Assembly (NCBI RefSeq): GCF_013177655.1
Contig: NZ_CP035946.1
Location: forward strand, 1,426,001 to 1,490,000
Direction: 5' to 3'
DNA: 64,000 nucleotides
Source of the DNA: Campylobacter canadensis
GTDB lineage: Bacteria > Campylobacterota > Campylobacteria > Campylobacterales > Campylobacteraceae
A program made the position numbers and the translations under genes. This document shows positions 33,903-42,038 of the stretch, piece after piece (the first letter of the stretch is position 1; the number at the start of each line of letters is the position of its first letter). The notes beneath the pieces were generated by a model. It had not been told where the DNA came from. It did no database searches and was given only the letters and a program-made list of their open reading frames with translations.

Positions 33903-34553
33903 ATGAAAAAATTTTATTATTTAACATTATTTTTTGCACTATTTTTTAGTGCTTGTAGCACTACCCATGTAGTTCAGGATAGTTTTTCTTCTAAAATATC
34001 TAAAGCTATTTTTCTTGAGCCAGTTTCAAATAATGACAAAATTATTTATATATCTTCTCGTAACTCTAGTGATTGCAATATAGATATAAGCAATTGGTTA
34101 AAAGATAACCTATCACAAAAAGGCTATAGCTTTACAACAGATGCTACAAAAGCAAATTTTGTTTTAACAGCAAATATAACTAAATGTAGCAGATTAACAG
34201 ACCAAGAAATAAAAGTAGCAGATTTAGAAGCATTATCTGGTAATTTAGGTGGTTTAGGAGCTTTAATGACATTAAACCAAGCAAACTCAAGCACTTCTTA
34301 CATTGATAGAATAACTGGTATTTATTACACTATTCGCACAGTAATTGATATAAATATAAGACAAAAAAATGCAGGCAGGGTAACAGTAAATAACTCGGAA
34401 AATATGACAAAAACACAAAATTATCAAAGTGATTATATAAATAACAATACCACATTAACACTAAGTGTAAGAGGAAAAAATATTACTTTTGAAGATGTTA
34501 AGGATAAATTAGAAAAAAATATTTCACTTAAAATTAGTGAATTTTTCTTTTAA
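33903..34553 (+). CDS. TraT-like outer-membrane lipoprotein
   Basis: A 216-residue lipoprotein: signal peptide MKKFYYLTLFFALFFSAC with the lipidated Cys18. The body follows TraT: AIFLEPVSNNDKIIYISSRN, GYSFTTDATKANFVLTANI, then RTVIDINIRQKNAGRVTVNN and a C-terminal NITFEDVKDKLEKNISLKI. TraT of plasmid F gives surface exclusion and serum resistance; the Gly/Ala hydrophobic stretch of TraT is shortened here (LSGNLGGLGALM). No other conjugation gene is present, so a surface or serum-resistance role is more likely than plasmid transfer (inference). Confidence 0.82.
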   Translation: MKKFYYLTLFFALFFSACSTTHVVQDSFSSKISKAIFLEPVSNNDKIIYISSRNSSDCNIDISNWLKDNLSQKGYSFTTDATKANFVLTANITKCSRLTDQEIKVADLEALSGNLGGLGALMTLNQANSSTSYIDRITGIYYTIRTVIDINIRQKNAGRVTVNNSENMTKTQNYQSDYINNNTTLTLSVRGKNITFEDVKDKLEKNISLKISEFFF

Positions 34554-34562
34554 CAATTATAT

Positions 34563-34598
34563 AAATGCAAAAAGCTTAAAATAAAGCTTCTTGCATTT
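34563..34598 (-). terminator. Hairpin at the 3' end of gpmI
   Basis: AAATGCAAAAAGCTT pairs with AAGCTTCTTGCATTT over 15 positions with one mismatch and a 6-base loop. It lies between the convergent TraT-like and gpmI genes and extends into the last gpmI codons. Confidence 0.6.
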
Positions 34599-36006
34599 GT
34601 TCTGGTTTTGGAATTTGCATTATTTTTAAAATGCTTGCTGCAATATTTGCTAAAGAACCATCTTTTAAATTAACATCTTTTTCATAATTATAAAGCCAAC
34701 AACCAACATCAAAAGTTGTGTGATTTGTTAAAATATTGTTATTTTTATCCATCATAGCTTCACAATTTCCGTGGTCTGAACATAAAAGCATTGCATAATT
34801 TTTATCCTTGCAAGCCTTAATTATTTTTCCAAGACATAAATCAACACATTCAACTGCTTTTATACTAGCATTAAAATCACCTGTATGCCCTACCATATCG
34901 CCATTTGCAAAATTTACAACAATAAAATCATAATCTAAATTAATAGCATTAAGCACCTCATCGCAAACCTTAAAAGCACTCATACAAGGTTCTTGATTGT
35001 AACTTTCAACCTTTGGACTTGGTACTAAAATTCTTGTTTCGTTTTTAAATTCTTTTTCAACTCCACCATTAAAAAAGAAAGAAACATGGGCGTATTTTTC
35101 GGTTTCTGCGGTGTGAAATTGAGTTTTATTGTGTTTTGCTAAAACTTCGGCTAAAACATTATCTAAACTTTCTTTTTCAAATATCACATCAAGTTCTAGT
35201 TTTTCATCATATTCACACATACATAAAACATTTTTACCTAATTTTTCTTTTAAACTTTGTGCTAATTGCCTTGCTCTATCTGCTCTAAAATTTACAATTA
35301 TTACACCGTCTTCGCTGCTAATTCCATCAAATTCACTTGAGACTGGCTTTAAGAATTCATCAAAAACATTATTTTCATAATTATTTTTTATATACTCGTT
35401 AAAAGATAATTTATTTGTATTTTTACTAAAAAGCATATTTATGTATTCATTTGTTCTATCATAATTTTTATCCCTATCCATAGCCCAAAATCTACCTGCA
35501 ATTGAACTAATTTTTGCTAAAGGTGGATTTTTGCTTATGAAGTCTAAAAAGTCTTTTTGCCCAACATCTCTTCCATCGCTAATTAAGTGAGTAAATAGCT
35601 TGTTATTATTTTGTAAAACAATTTTTTCTAAAGCTTGTAAATGTAAATATGATGAATGCACACCGCCATTACTGTAAAGACCGATTAAATGGATATTTTT
35701 ACATCTTTTTAAAAGGCTTTGTAAATTTTTGTTATTTTCTAATTCTTTATTTTTGATTGCATTATCAATTTTTACAAGGTTTTGATAAATAACTCTACCA
35801 CTACCAATACACATATGCCCTACTTCTGAATTACCCATTTGCCCATCAGGCAAACCAACTGCAAGACCTGAAGTTTTTAATTTGCAAAATTTAGCATTTT
35901 TATTTAAAAAATCATAATTATCTTTTTTTGCATGAAAAAAAGCATTATAAAAACTATCATTATTTATTCCTATTCCATCGGTAATTACCAAAACACATTT
36001 TTGCAT
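34576..36006 (-). CDS. gpmI: 2,3-bisphosphoglycerate-independent phosphoglycerate mutase
   Basis: Interconverts 3- and 2-phosphoglycerate in glycolysis and gluconeogenesis using two Mn ions. The 476 residues start with the alkaline-phosphatase-superfamily metal site VLVITDGIG, have the phosphorylated serine in GQMGNSEVGH (Ser60), and SDGRDV and LCSDHGNCEAM as further metal ligands. It is slightly shorter than the usual 490-510. The ATG follows AAAGGAGAAA. Confidence 0.95.
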   Translation of the reverse strand: MQKCVLVITDGIGINNDSFYNAFFHAKKDNYDFLNKNAKFCKLKTSGLAVGLPDGQMGNSEVGHMCIGSGRVIYQNLVKIDNAIKNKELENNKNLQSLLKRCKNIHLIGLYSNGGVHSSYLHLQALEKIVLQNNNKLFTHLISDGRDVGQKDFLDFISKNPPLAKISSIAGRFWAMDRDKNYDRTNEYINMLFSKNTNKLSFNEYIKNNYENNVFDEFLKPVSSEFDGISSEDGVIIVNFRADRARQLAQSLKEKLGKNVLCMCEYDEKLELDVIFEKESLDNVLAEVLAKHNKTQFHTAETEKYAHVSFFFNGGVEKEFKNETRILVPSPKVESYNQEPCMSAFKVCDEVLNAINLDYDFIVVNFANGDMVGHTGDFNASIKAVECVDLCLGKIIKACKDKNYAMLLCSDHGNCEAMMDKNNNILTNHTTFDVGCWLYNYEKDVNLKDGSLANIAASILKIMQIPKPEQMQEALF

Positions 36007-36109
36007 TTTTTCTCCTTTAAGGTTTTTTTAAGACTTGATACTCTATGTTATAACTTTATTAAACAAAGCTAGTTAAGATTTTTAAAAAAAATATTATAGG
36101 ATTTTAAAG

Positions 36110-36904
36110 ATGACAAAAGATTATTATGAAATTTTAGGTGTGAAAAAAAATGCAAGTGCAGAAGCTATCAAAAAAGCTTACAGAACCCTTGCAAGAAAGT
36201 ATCATCCTGATGTTAATAAAGAAAAAAATGCAGAAGAAAAATTCAAAGAAATTACAGAAGCTTATGAAGTTTTAAGCGATGAGAAAAAAAGAAAAATGTA
36301 TGATATGGGCGGCTTTAGTGGCTTTAACTCAAGTTCGTTTAACGCTGGTGCTGATTTTGATATAAATGATATTTTTGGCTCATTTTTTGGAAATAAAAGC
36401 TCATTTAATTCTTCTTTTAGCTCTTCTAATAATTTTCATCAAAGCAGAAATAATAACGATATTCAAGAATTAGAGCTTAGCTTTTTAGAAAGTATGTACG
36501 GCAAAGATATTCAAGTAAATTATAATTCTACACCTATTTTAATAAGAATTAAAGCAGGTGTAAAAGACAATCAAATAATAAATGAAAAAAATGTAAAACT
36601 AAAAATAAAGGTAAAAAAAGATAATGTTTATACAAGAGATGAAGATGATTTAATTAAAGAACTAGAAGTACCTTTAAAAATAGCCTTACTTGGTGGCAAG
36701 GTTGAGTTTGATACACTAAATGCAAAGGGTAAAAAAATAACCATTAAAGAAAATACACAAAATGGAATTTTATTAAGGGTTAAAAATGAAGGTGTAAATA
36801 ATGAATATACAAATAACAAAGGCGATTTATATTTAAAAATAAAGGTTGTTTTACCAACTAGCATAAACGAAGAATTAAAACAAGCCTTAGAAAAATATTT
36901 ATAA
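36110..36904 (+). CDS. cbpA: DnaJ-like co-chaperone CbpA
   Basis: A 264-residue type B J-protein. The J-domain occupies residues 1-65 with HPD at 32-34; a Gly/Phe/Ser-rich linker (residues 66-115) follows and the zinc-finger of DnaJ is absent. The C-terminal substrate-binding part ([19 protein letters not shown]) is DnaJ-like. It is followed 10 bases later by hspR, the cbpA-hspR pair known from Campylobacter heat-shock control. The upstream 103 bases contain TTGATA and TATAAC, but no convincing HspR palindrome. Confidence 0.93.
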   Translation: MTKDYYEILGVKKNASAEAIKKAYRTLARKYHPDVNKEKNAEEKFKEITEAYEVLSDEKKRKMYDMGGFSGFNSSSFNAGADFDINDIFGSFFGNKSSFNSSFSSSNNFHQSRNNNDIQELELSFLESMYGKDIQVNYNSTPILIRIKAGVKDNQIINEKNVKLKIKVKKDNVYTRDEDDLIKELEVPLKIALLGGKVEFDTLNAKGKKITIKENTQNGILLRVKNEGVNNEYTNNKGDLYLKIKVVLPTSINEELKQALEKYL

Positions 36905-36914
36905 AGGAGAAAAA

Positions 36915-37253
36915 ATGAATTACGATGAGCCTGTCTTTTTAATTTCAGTAGTATCAAAGCAATTAAACATTCATCCACAAACCCTAAGGCAGTATGAAAG
37001 AGAAGGCTTAATAGAGCCAAATAGAACTGGTGGTAAGGTTAGAATGTATTCTCAAAAAGATATTGATAGAATTAAGATGATTTTAAGATTTACAAGGGAT
37101 TTAGGGGTTAATCTTGCTGGTGTTAGCATTATTTTAGAGCTAAAAGGGCAAATTGCAAAATACGAAGAGCAATTAAATAAAGGTAAAAAAAATGCACTTA
37201 TAAAGCAAGTTAGCAAATTTGATGTAGCTATTTATGATAAGGCAAAAAGGTGA
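36915..37253 (+). CDS. hspR: HspR heat-shock repressor (MerR family)
   Basis: A 112-residue DNA-binding protein with an N-terminal MerR helix-turn-helix: LNIHPQTLRQYEREGLIEP followed by the wing KVRMYSQKDIDRIKMI, and a coiled-coil dimer helix (LELKGQIAKYEEQL). HspR represses chaperone operons and is usually self-regulated. It ends in TGA overlapping the GTG start of the next gene by 4 bases. Confidence 0.93.
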   Translation: MNYDEPVFLISVVSKQLNIHPQTLRQYEREGLIEPNRTGGKVRMYSQKDIDRIKMILRFTRDLGVNLAGVSIILELKGQIAKYEEQLNKGKKNALIKQVSKFDVAIYDKAKR

Positions 37254-38851
37254 AGGGATTTTTAGAAATATTTTTAATTACAGCTGCTATTGCTATTGTG
37301 TTAAATGTTGTGCTAAAAAAATTTAGCATTCCAACAATAATAGGATATATTTTTACTGGCTTAATAGTGGGCTTGTCTTTTAACATTCACACAAACCCTG
37401 AAATAAACCACATTGCTGAATTTGGAATTGTGTTTTTAATGTTTAGTATAGGGCTTGAGTTTTCTATTAAACACTTAATGACTATGAAGACTGAAGTATT
37501 CTTAAACGGTGCTTTGCAAATGTGCTTAAGCGGCTTAATTTTTGCTGCATTAATTAATTATTTTTTTAATATCAATGAAAATACTTCTTTAATTTTAGGC
37601 TTTACCTTAGGTCTTAGCTCTACTGCTATTGTGTTAAAAATTCTTAATGAAACAAGCGAGATAAATCAAGTATTTGGTAGAAAGACTTTAGGGATTTTAC
37701 TATTTCAAGACATTGCTGTAATCCCACTTTTATTGATGATTGATATTTTTAATTCAAGCGATTCAGCTTCAAGCTTAATTATAAAAACCCTAGTTTCAGC
37801 TATTATTGTTTTAAGTTTGTTATTTTTTATTGGAAAATATGTTTTTAACAGAGTTCTTTATTATGTAATCAAAACAAAATCTCAAGAAATCTTCATTGCA
37901 ACAATTTTATTTACAATAGTAGGAGCGTCTTATTTAGCACATATTTTTGGCTTTTCATATTCACTAGGAGCATTTATTGCAGGAATGCTAATAGCAGAAA
38001 CAGAGTATAAACATCAAATTGAAGCAGACTTAATACCTTTTAGAGATTTATTACTAGGCTTTTTCTTTGTAACTGTGGGCTTACAAATAGATGTATTTTT
38101 AATAATTAAATATTGGTATATAGTAATAATTTTAACCTTTGTTATTATGAGCATTAAAGCAGCTGTTGTTTATATGTTTTTACAATTTACAAATACAAAA
38201 AGCAATTCTTTTAAAACTGCACTTTGTCTTTGTCAAATAGGAGAATTTGCACTTGCCGTTTTTGGGCTTTTAAGCTCACATAAAATGATTGATGATGTTA
38301 ATTCTCAGTTATTTACCTTAAGTGTAATTTTATCTATGATTATTGCACCATTTATAATTAAAAACAATAAAAAGCTATCATCTTGGGCAAATGACGAAGT
38401 TAGCACCGTAGCACCTAAAATACAAAGCCTTAGCAATCATTTTGTAATTTTTGGTTATGGCACATTGGGTCAAGAAGTGGTTTTAAAATTAAAAAATCAA
38501 GGAATTCCTTATTTAGTAATTGATTCTGATATAAATTTAGTAGAACTTGGACAAAAAAGAGGAGAAAATGTTTATCAAGGAAATGTTGAGCAAGATTACA
38601 CCTTGCAAGCTGCAAATATTAAAACCTGTGCTGCAGTAATAATAACTGTTAGCAACGAAACAAGATTAGAATTAATAAGCAAAAAGGTTGTAGCTTACTC
38701 GCCTGAAACTAATGTAATTATGAGATTTAGCAAAGATGAGCATAAAATTTTTGATGACTTTTCTCAAAAAGTTGTACTCATAAAAGAAGAAAAAGTAGTA
38801 GCAAAAACAATGCTACAAGAAGCATTAAAATGTAGAATAGCAAATTCATAA
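37250..38851 (+). CDS. Kef-type potassium/cation efflux system protein
   Basis: A 533-residue inner-membrane CPA2-family antiporter. Twelve or so helices cover residues 1-380 (TIIGYIFTGLIVGLSF, FGIVFLMFSIGLEFS, LGLSSTAIVLKIL, FLGFFFVTVGLQIDV-like blocks). A C-terminal TrkA-N/RCK nucleotide-binding domain starts at HFVIFGYGTLGQEVVLKLK and continues with VIDSDINLVELGQKRG. It starts at GTG 37250 overlapping the hspR stop; this cbpA-hspR-kef order is conserved in Campylobacter as I recall. Confidence 0.9.
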   Translation: MKGFLEIFLITAAIAIVLNVVLKKFSIPTIIGYIFTGLIVGLSFNIHTNPEINHIAEFGIVFLMFSIGLEFSIKHLMTMKTEVFLNGALQMCLSGLIFAALINYFFNINENTSLILGFTLGLSSTAIVLKILNETSEINQVFGRKTLGILLFQDIAVIPLLLMIDIFNSSDSASSLIIKTLVSAIIVLSLLFFIGKYVFNRVLYYVIKTKSQEIFIATILFTIVGASYLAHIFGFSYSLGAFIAGMLIAETEYKHQIEADLIPFRDLLLGFFFVTVGLQIDVFLIIKYWYIVIILTFVIMSIKAAVVYMFLQFTNTKSNSFKTALCLCQIGEFALAVFGLLSSHKMIDDVNSQLFTLSVILSMIIAPFIIKNNKKLSSWANDEVSTVAPKIQSLSNHFVIFGYGTLGQEVVLKLKNQGIPYLVIDSDINLVELGQKRGENVYQGNVEQDYTLQAANIKTCAAVIITVSNETRLELISKKVVAYSPETNVIMRFSKDEHKIFDDFSQKVVLIKEEKVVAKTMLQEALKCRIANS

Positions 38852-38860
38852 GGAGAAAAA

Positions 38861-39802
38861 ATGACTTTAACAATAGCAACTAGAAAATCGCTTTTAGCAC
38901 TGTGGCAAAGCGAATTTGTAAAAAACGAATTAAAAAAAATTGATAATACTTTAAATATAAATTTACTTGAACTAAATACAAAAGGAGATATTATTTTAGA
39001 TACTCCCTTAGCAAAAATTGGTGGTAAAAACTTATTTATAAAAGAACTTGAAAATGCAATGTATGAAAAAAAAGCTCAAATTAGCGTACATTCTTTAAAA
39101 GATGTTGGTGCAAACCTTGCTTACGATTTTAAATTATCAGCAATTTTAAAAAGAGAAGTTTGTAATGATGTTTGTGTATTTGCAGGCAAAGAAAAATCAT
39201 TAAGCGAATTAAAAAAGGGTGCTGTTATAGGAACTACGAGTTTAAGAAGACAAATGCAGCTTAATTTGCTTAGAGATGATTTTAATATTAAAAGTCTAAG
39301 GGGCAATCTTCAAACTAGGTTAAATAAGCTAAAAAATAAAGAATTTGATGCAATAATCTTAGCTTATGCAGGACTTAAAAGATTAAATATTTTAGACGAA
39401 TTAAATTATGTATTATTAGATACAAAAGAAATGATTCCAGCAGCAGGACAAGGTGCAGTAGCCATTGAAAGTATTAATGATGAAAATATTTTATCTTTAA
39501 CAAAAAAGTTAAATTGTGAAAAAACAGCTATGCTGTGTAAGATTGAAAGAGATTTTACAAAGACTTTAAATGGTGGTTGTGGCGCTCCTATTGGAATAAA
39601 TGCAGCTTTTATAAATGAAAATGAAATAAGAATTAATGCAATAGTAGGCTTAGTAAATGCAAAAAAAATAATAAAAATGCAAAAAACAATTAAAATACAA
39701 AATGCTGATGATTATGGCGAAATTTTAGCTAAAGAATTTATAAAAGAAGGTGCTTTAAATCTTTTAGCAGAAAATGAAGAATTATTAAAGACAATGCAAT
39801 GA
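38861..39802 (+). CDS. hemC: Porphobilinogen deaminase (hydroxymethylbilane synthase)
   Basis: Condenses four porphobilinogens to hydroxymethylbilane in haem synthesis. The 313 residues include TIATRKSLLALWQSEFVK, VHSLKDVGANL, TTSLRRQMQLNLLRDDF, LRGNLQTRLNKL and the dipyrromethane-cofactor site LNGGCGAPIG with Cys240. It overlaps ubiD by 4 bases. The next haem gene in the window, hemE, is 8 kb away on the other strand. Confidence 0.96.
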   Translation: MTLTIATRKSLLALWQSEFVKNELKKIDNTLNINLLELNTKGDIILDTPLAKIGGKNLFIKELENAMYEKKAQISVHSLKDVGANLAYDFKLSAILKREVCNDVCVFAGKEKSLSELKKGAVIGTTSLRRQMQLNLLRDDFNIKSLRGNLQTRLNKLKNKEFDAIILAYAGLKRLNILDELNYVLLDTKEMIPAAGQGAVAIESINDENILSLTKKLNCEKTAMLCKIERDFTKTLNGGCGAPIGINAAFINENEIRINAIVGLVNAKKIIKMQKTIKIQNADDYGEILAKEFIKEGALNLLAENEELLKTMQ

Positions 39803-41619
39803 AAAATTATATAGAAAAATTAAAAAAACACGATTTAATAAAAATAATTGATGATGAGCTTGATGTTGATTTGCAAATAGCTCATTTAGCCTACATTGAA
39901 GCAAAAAAAGAAGATTCAAAGGTTTTATTATTTACAAATCCTATCAAAAATAAAGAAAAGTTAAACATTCCGGTAATTATGAATATTTTCGCTAATAAAA
40001 AGGCCTTAGAATTAGTTTTAGGAAAAAGTGCTGATGAGATTGCAGATGAAATTCAAAGCCTTTTAAATATGCATATTCCAAAAAATTTTAGTGCAAAACT
40101 TGACTTATTTTCAAAATTATTTAAACTAAAAAACATAGCACCAAAAAGAGTTATAAACAAAAACGCAGCTTGCAAGCAAAGGCAGTATTCATTAAGCGAA
40201 CTTCCTATTTTAAAAACTTGGCAATATGATGCAGCAGCATTTATTACAATGGGGCAAGTTTATACAAAAAGTCTTGATAATAAATCAAATAATCTTGGTA
40301 TGTATCGTTTGCAAGTTTTAGATGAAAATCATTTAATAATGCACTTTCAACTGCACAAAGATGCAAATAATTTCTTTTACGAATACAAAAAAGCAAATAA
40401 GAAAATGCCTGTTGCAATAGCAATAGGAGACGACCCTTTACATATTTTATGCGCTCAAGCACCACTACCTAAAGGGATTTTTGAATTAATGCTTTATGGT
40501 TTTATAAAAAAGCAAGGTGCAAAATTAGTAAAATGCGATACAAATGATTTATATGTGCCGCAAAATAGTGATTTTGTAATTGAAGGCGAGATTGATGTAA
40601 ATAATTTTGCTGTAGAAGGACCTTTTGGAGACCATACAGGTTTTTATACCCCACAAGGCTATTTTCCTGTGATGACAATTACAAAAATAACAGGAAAAAA
40701 TGATGCAATTTATAATGCAACTGTAGTTGGTAAGCCACCTTTAGAAGATAAATTAATGGGCTATGCTACTGAAAGGATTTTTTTACCTTTACTAAAAACA
40801 AGTGCTGCGAATTTAATTGATTATAAAATGCCTGAAAATGGAGTTTTTCATAATTTAATCTTAGCAAAGATTAAAAATGATTATGCAGGTTGTGCTTTAG
40901 CCTTAGCTCATACTTTTTGGGGAGTTGGTCAAATGGCTTTTGTAAAAAATGCTATTTTTGTTGATGAAAATGCACCTAATTTAGATGATTATGAAAATTT
41001 ATCTAAGTATATTTTAAATAATTTTAATCCTAAAAATATTTTAAAAAGTTATGGTTTAATTGATGAGCTTGACCATTCAACTGAAAAAATTGGTTTAGGC
41101 GGAAAACTCGCCCTTGATGCTTGTAAAGATATATCTTATAAAGCTCATACTTTTAAAAACGAAAATAATTTTATTGAAAAAAAATCTTTTAAGGTTGATA
41201 TTCAAAAAATTTTAGCTTTAAAAGAAGAAATTGGATATGTAAATCACAAAACATATTTTGATGAATGCTCAAGTAATATTTGTATTGTTCAAATTAAAAA
41301 AGATAAAAGTAATGCTAAATTAATAGAACTTTTAAAAGATATTCTTAGTGGAATTTTAATATTAATTGATACAGATACTAGCTTAGATAATGCTTATATG
41401 CTTGTATGGAGAATTACAAATAATTTTGATGCTAAAAGCGATGTATTTATAAACGATGATGGTATTTTAATAATAGCTTGTAAAAAAGATGAAAAAGATG
41501 GCTATTTAGATAAATGGCCAATGGATACAAAATGCAATGAAGAGGTGATTAAGCACTTAATTTCGCTTAATTTAGTAGAAAATAATGAAGAATTTTTTAA
41601 AAAGTATGAAATTTTTTAA
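39799..41619 (+). CDS. ubiD: UbiD-family prenylated-FMN decarboxylase
   Basis: A 606-residue decarboxylase of the UbiD family, which in Campylobacter probably acts in menaquinone synthesis rather than ubiquinone. Conserved blocks include GMYRLQVLDENHLIMHFQLH, AIAIGDDPLHILCAQAPLPKG, EGPFGDHTGFY, GKPPLEDKLMGYATERIFLP and CALALAHTFWGVGQM. No UbiX (prenyltransferase making the cofactor) is in the window. The sigma-28-type promoter of the flagellar genes overlaps its 3' end. Confidence 0.93.
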   Translation: MKNYIEKLKKHDLIKIIDDELDVDLQIAHLAYIEAKKEDSKVLLFTNPIKNKEKLNIPVIMNIFANKKALELVLGKSADEIADEIQSLLNMHIPKNFSAKLDLFSKLFKLKNIAPKRVINKNAACKQRQYSLSELPILKTWQYDAAAFITMGQVYTKSLDNKSNNLGMYRLQVLDENHLIMHFQLHKDANNFFYEYKKANKKMPVAIAIGDDPLHILCAQAPLPKGIFELMLYGFIKKQGAKLVKCDTNDLYVPQNSDFVIEGEIDVNNFAVEGPFGDHTGFYTPQGYFPVMTITKITGKNDAIYNATVVGKPPLEDKLMGYATERIFLPLLKTSAANLIDYKMPENGVFHNLILAKIKNDYAGCALALAHTFWGVGQMAFVKNAIFVDENAPNLDDYENLSKYILNNFNPKNILKSYGLIDELDHSTEKIGLGGKLALDACKDISYKAHTFKNENNFIEKKSFKVDIQKILALKEEIGYVNHKTYFDECSSNICIVQIKKDKSNAKLIELLKDILSGILILIDTDTSLDNAYMLVWRITNNFDAKSDVFINDDGILIIACKKDEKDGYLDKWPMDTKCNEEVIKHLISLNLVENNEEFFKKYEIF

Positions 41620-41633
41620 AAAATTGCCGATTT
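41607..41633 (+). promoter_or_regulatory. Sigma-28 (FliA)-type promoter for flaG-fliD-fliS
   Basis: GCCGATTT at 41626-41633 matches the sigma-28 -10 consensus GCCGATAA in six of eight positions, and TGAA 15 bases upstream stands for the TAAA -35. It lies about 30 bases before the flaG ATG. The late flagellar genes it precedes are known FliA targets in Campylobacter. Confidence 0.6.
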
Positions 41634-41663
41634 AAGTACAAAAGTTTTTTAAAGGAGTAAAAA

Positions 41664-42023
41664 ATGGAAATTTTTAAGGCAGCAAGTGCGCATTTTGACA
41701 ATCAAATAAGAACCCATCAAAATGAAACTGCAAGAGTGCGTCCTGTTGAGCAAACACAAATTGAAACTAACAACGCAAAGGAAAGCAATAAAGAAGTTTC
41801 AAAAGAGCAACTAGATGATGCAATCAAAAAACTAAACGAACATATGAAAGAACTAGGTACTGATATTAGATTTGGCTACAACGACAAAATCAATACAATG
41901 TATGTAAGTGTTATTGCAACTAAAACAGGTCAAGTAATTAGAAAATTCCCAACCGATGAAGCAATGAGACTTAGTGAAAGTATGAAAGAAGCAATTGGAA
42001 TTATTTTTGATAAAAAAAGCTAA
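41664..42023 (+). CDS. flaG: Flagellar protein FlaG
   Basis: A 119-residue protein of the FlaG family, thought to affect filament length. The first 50 residues are polar and disordered; the conserved part is QLDDAIKKLNEHMKELGTDI, then RFGYNDKINTMYVSVIATKT and VIRKFPTDEAMRLSESMKE. A strong AAAGGAG precedes the ATG. It is followed by fliD and fliS with gaps of 8-15 bases. Confidence 0.94.
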   Translation: MEIFKAASAHFDNQIRTHQNETARVRPVEQTQIETNNAKESNKEVSKEQLDDAIKKLNEHMKELGTDIRFGYNDKINTMYVSVIATKTGQVIRKFPTDEAMRLSESMKEAIGIIFDKKS

Positions 42024-42038
42024 GAAAGGAGTTTAATA

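Noticed and set aside
33903-34553. TraT-like gene as evidence of a conjugative element
   Set aside because: No other tra, mob, integrase or plasmid gene is nearby, and base composition matches the neighbours.
36031-36060. Possible HspR (HAIR) operator before cbpA, around CTTGATA
   Set aside because: The second half-site does not match the inverted CTTGAGT pattern well enough; only one half is recognisable.
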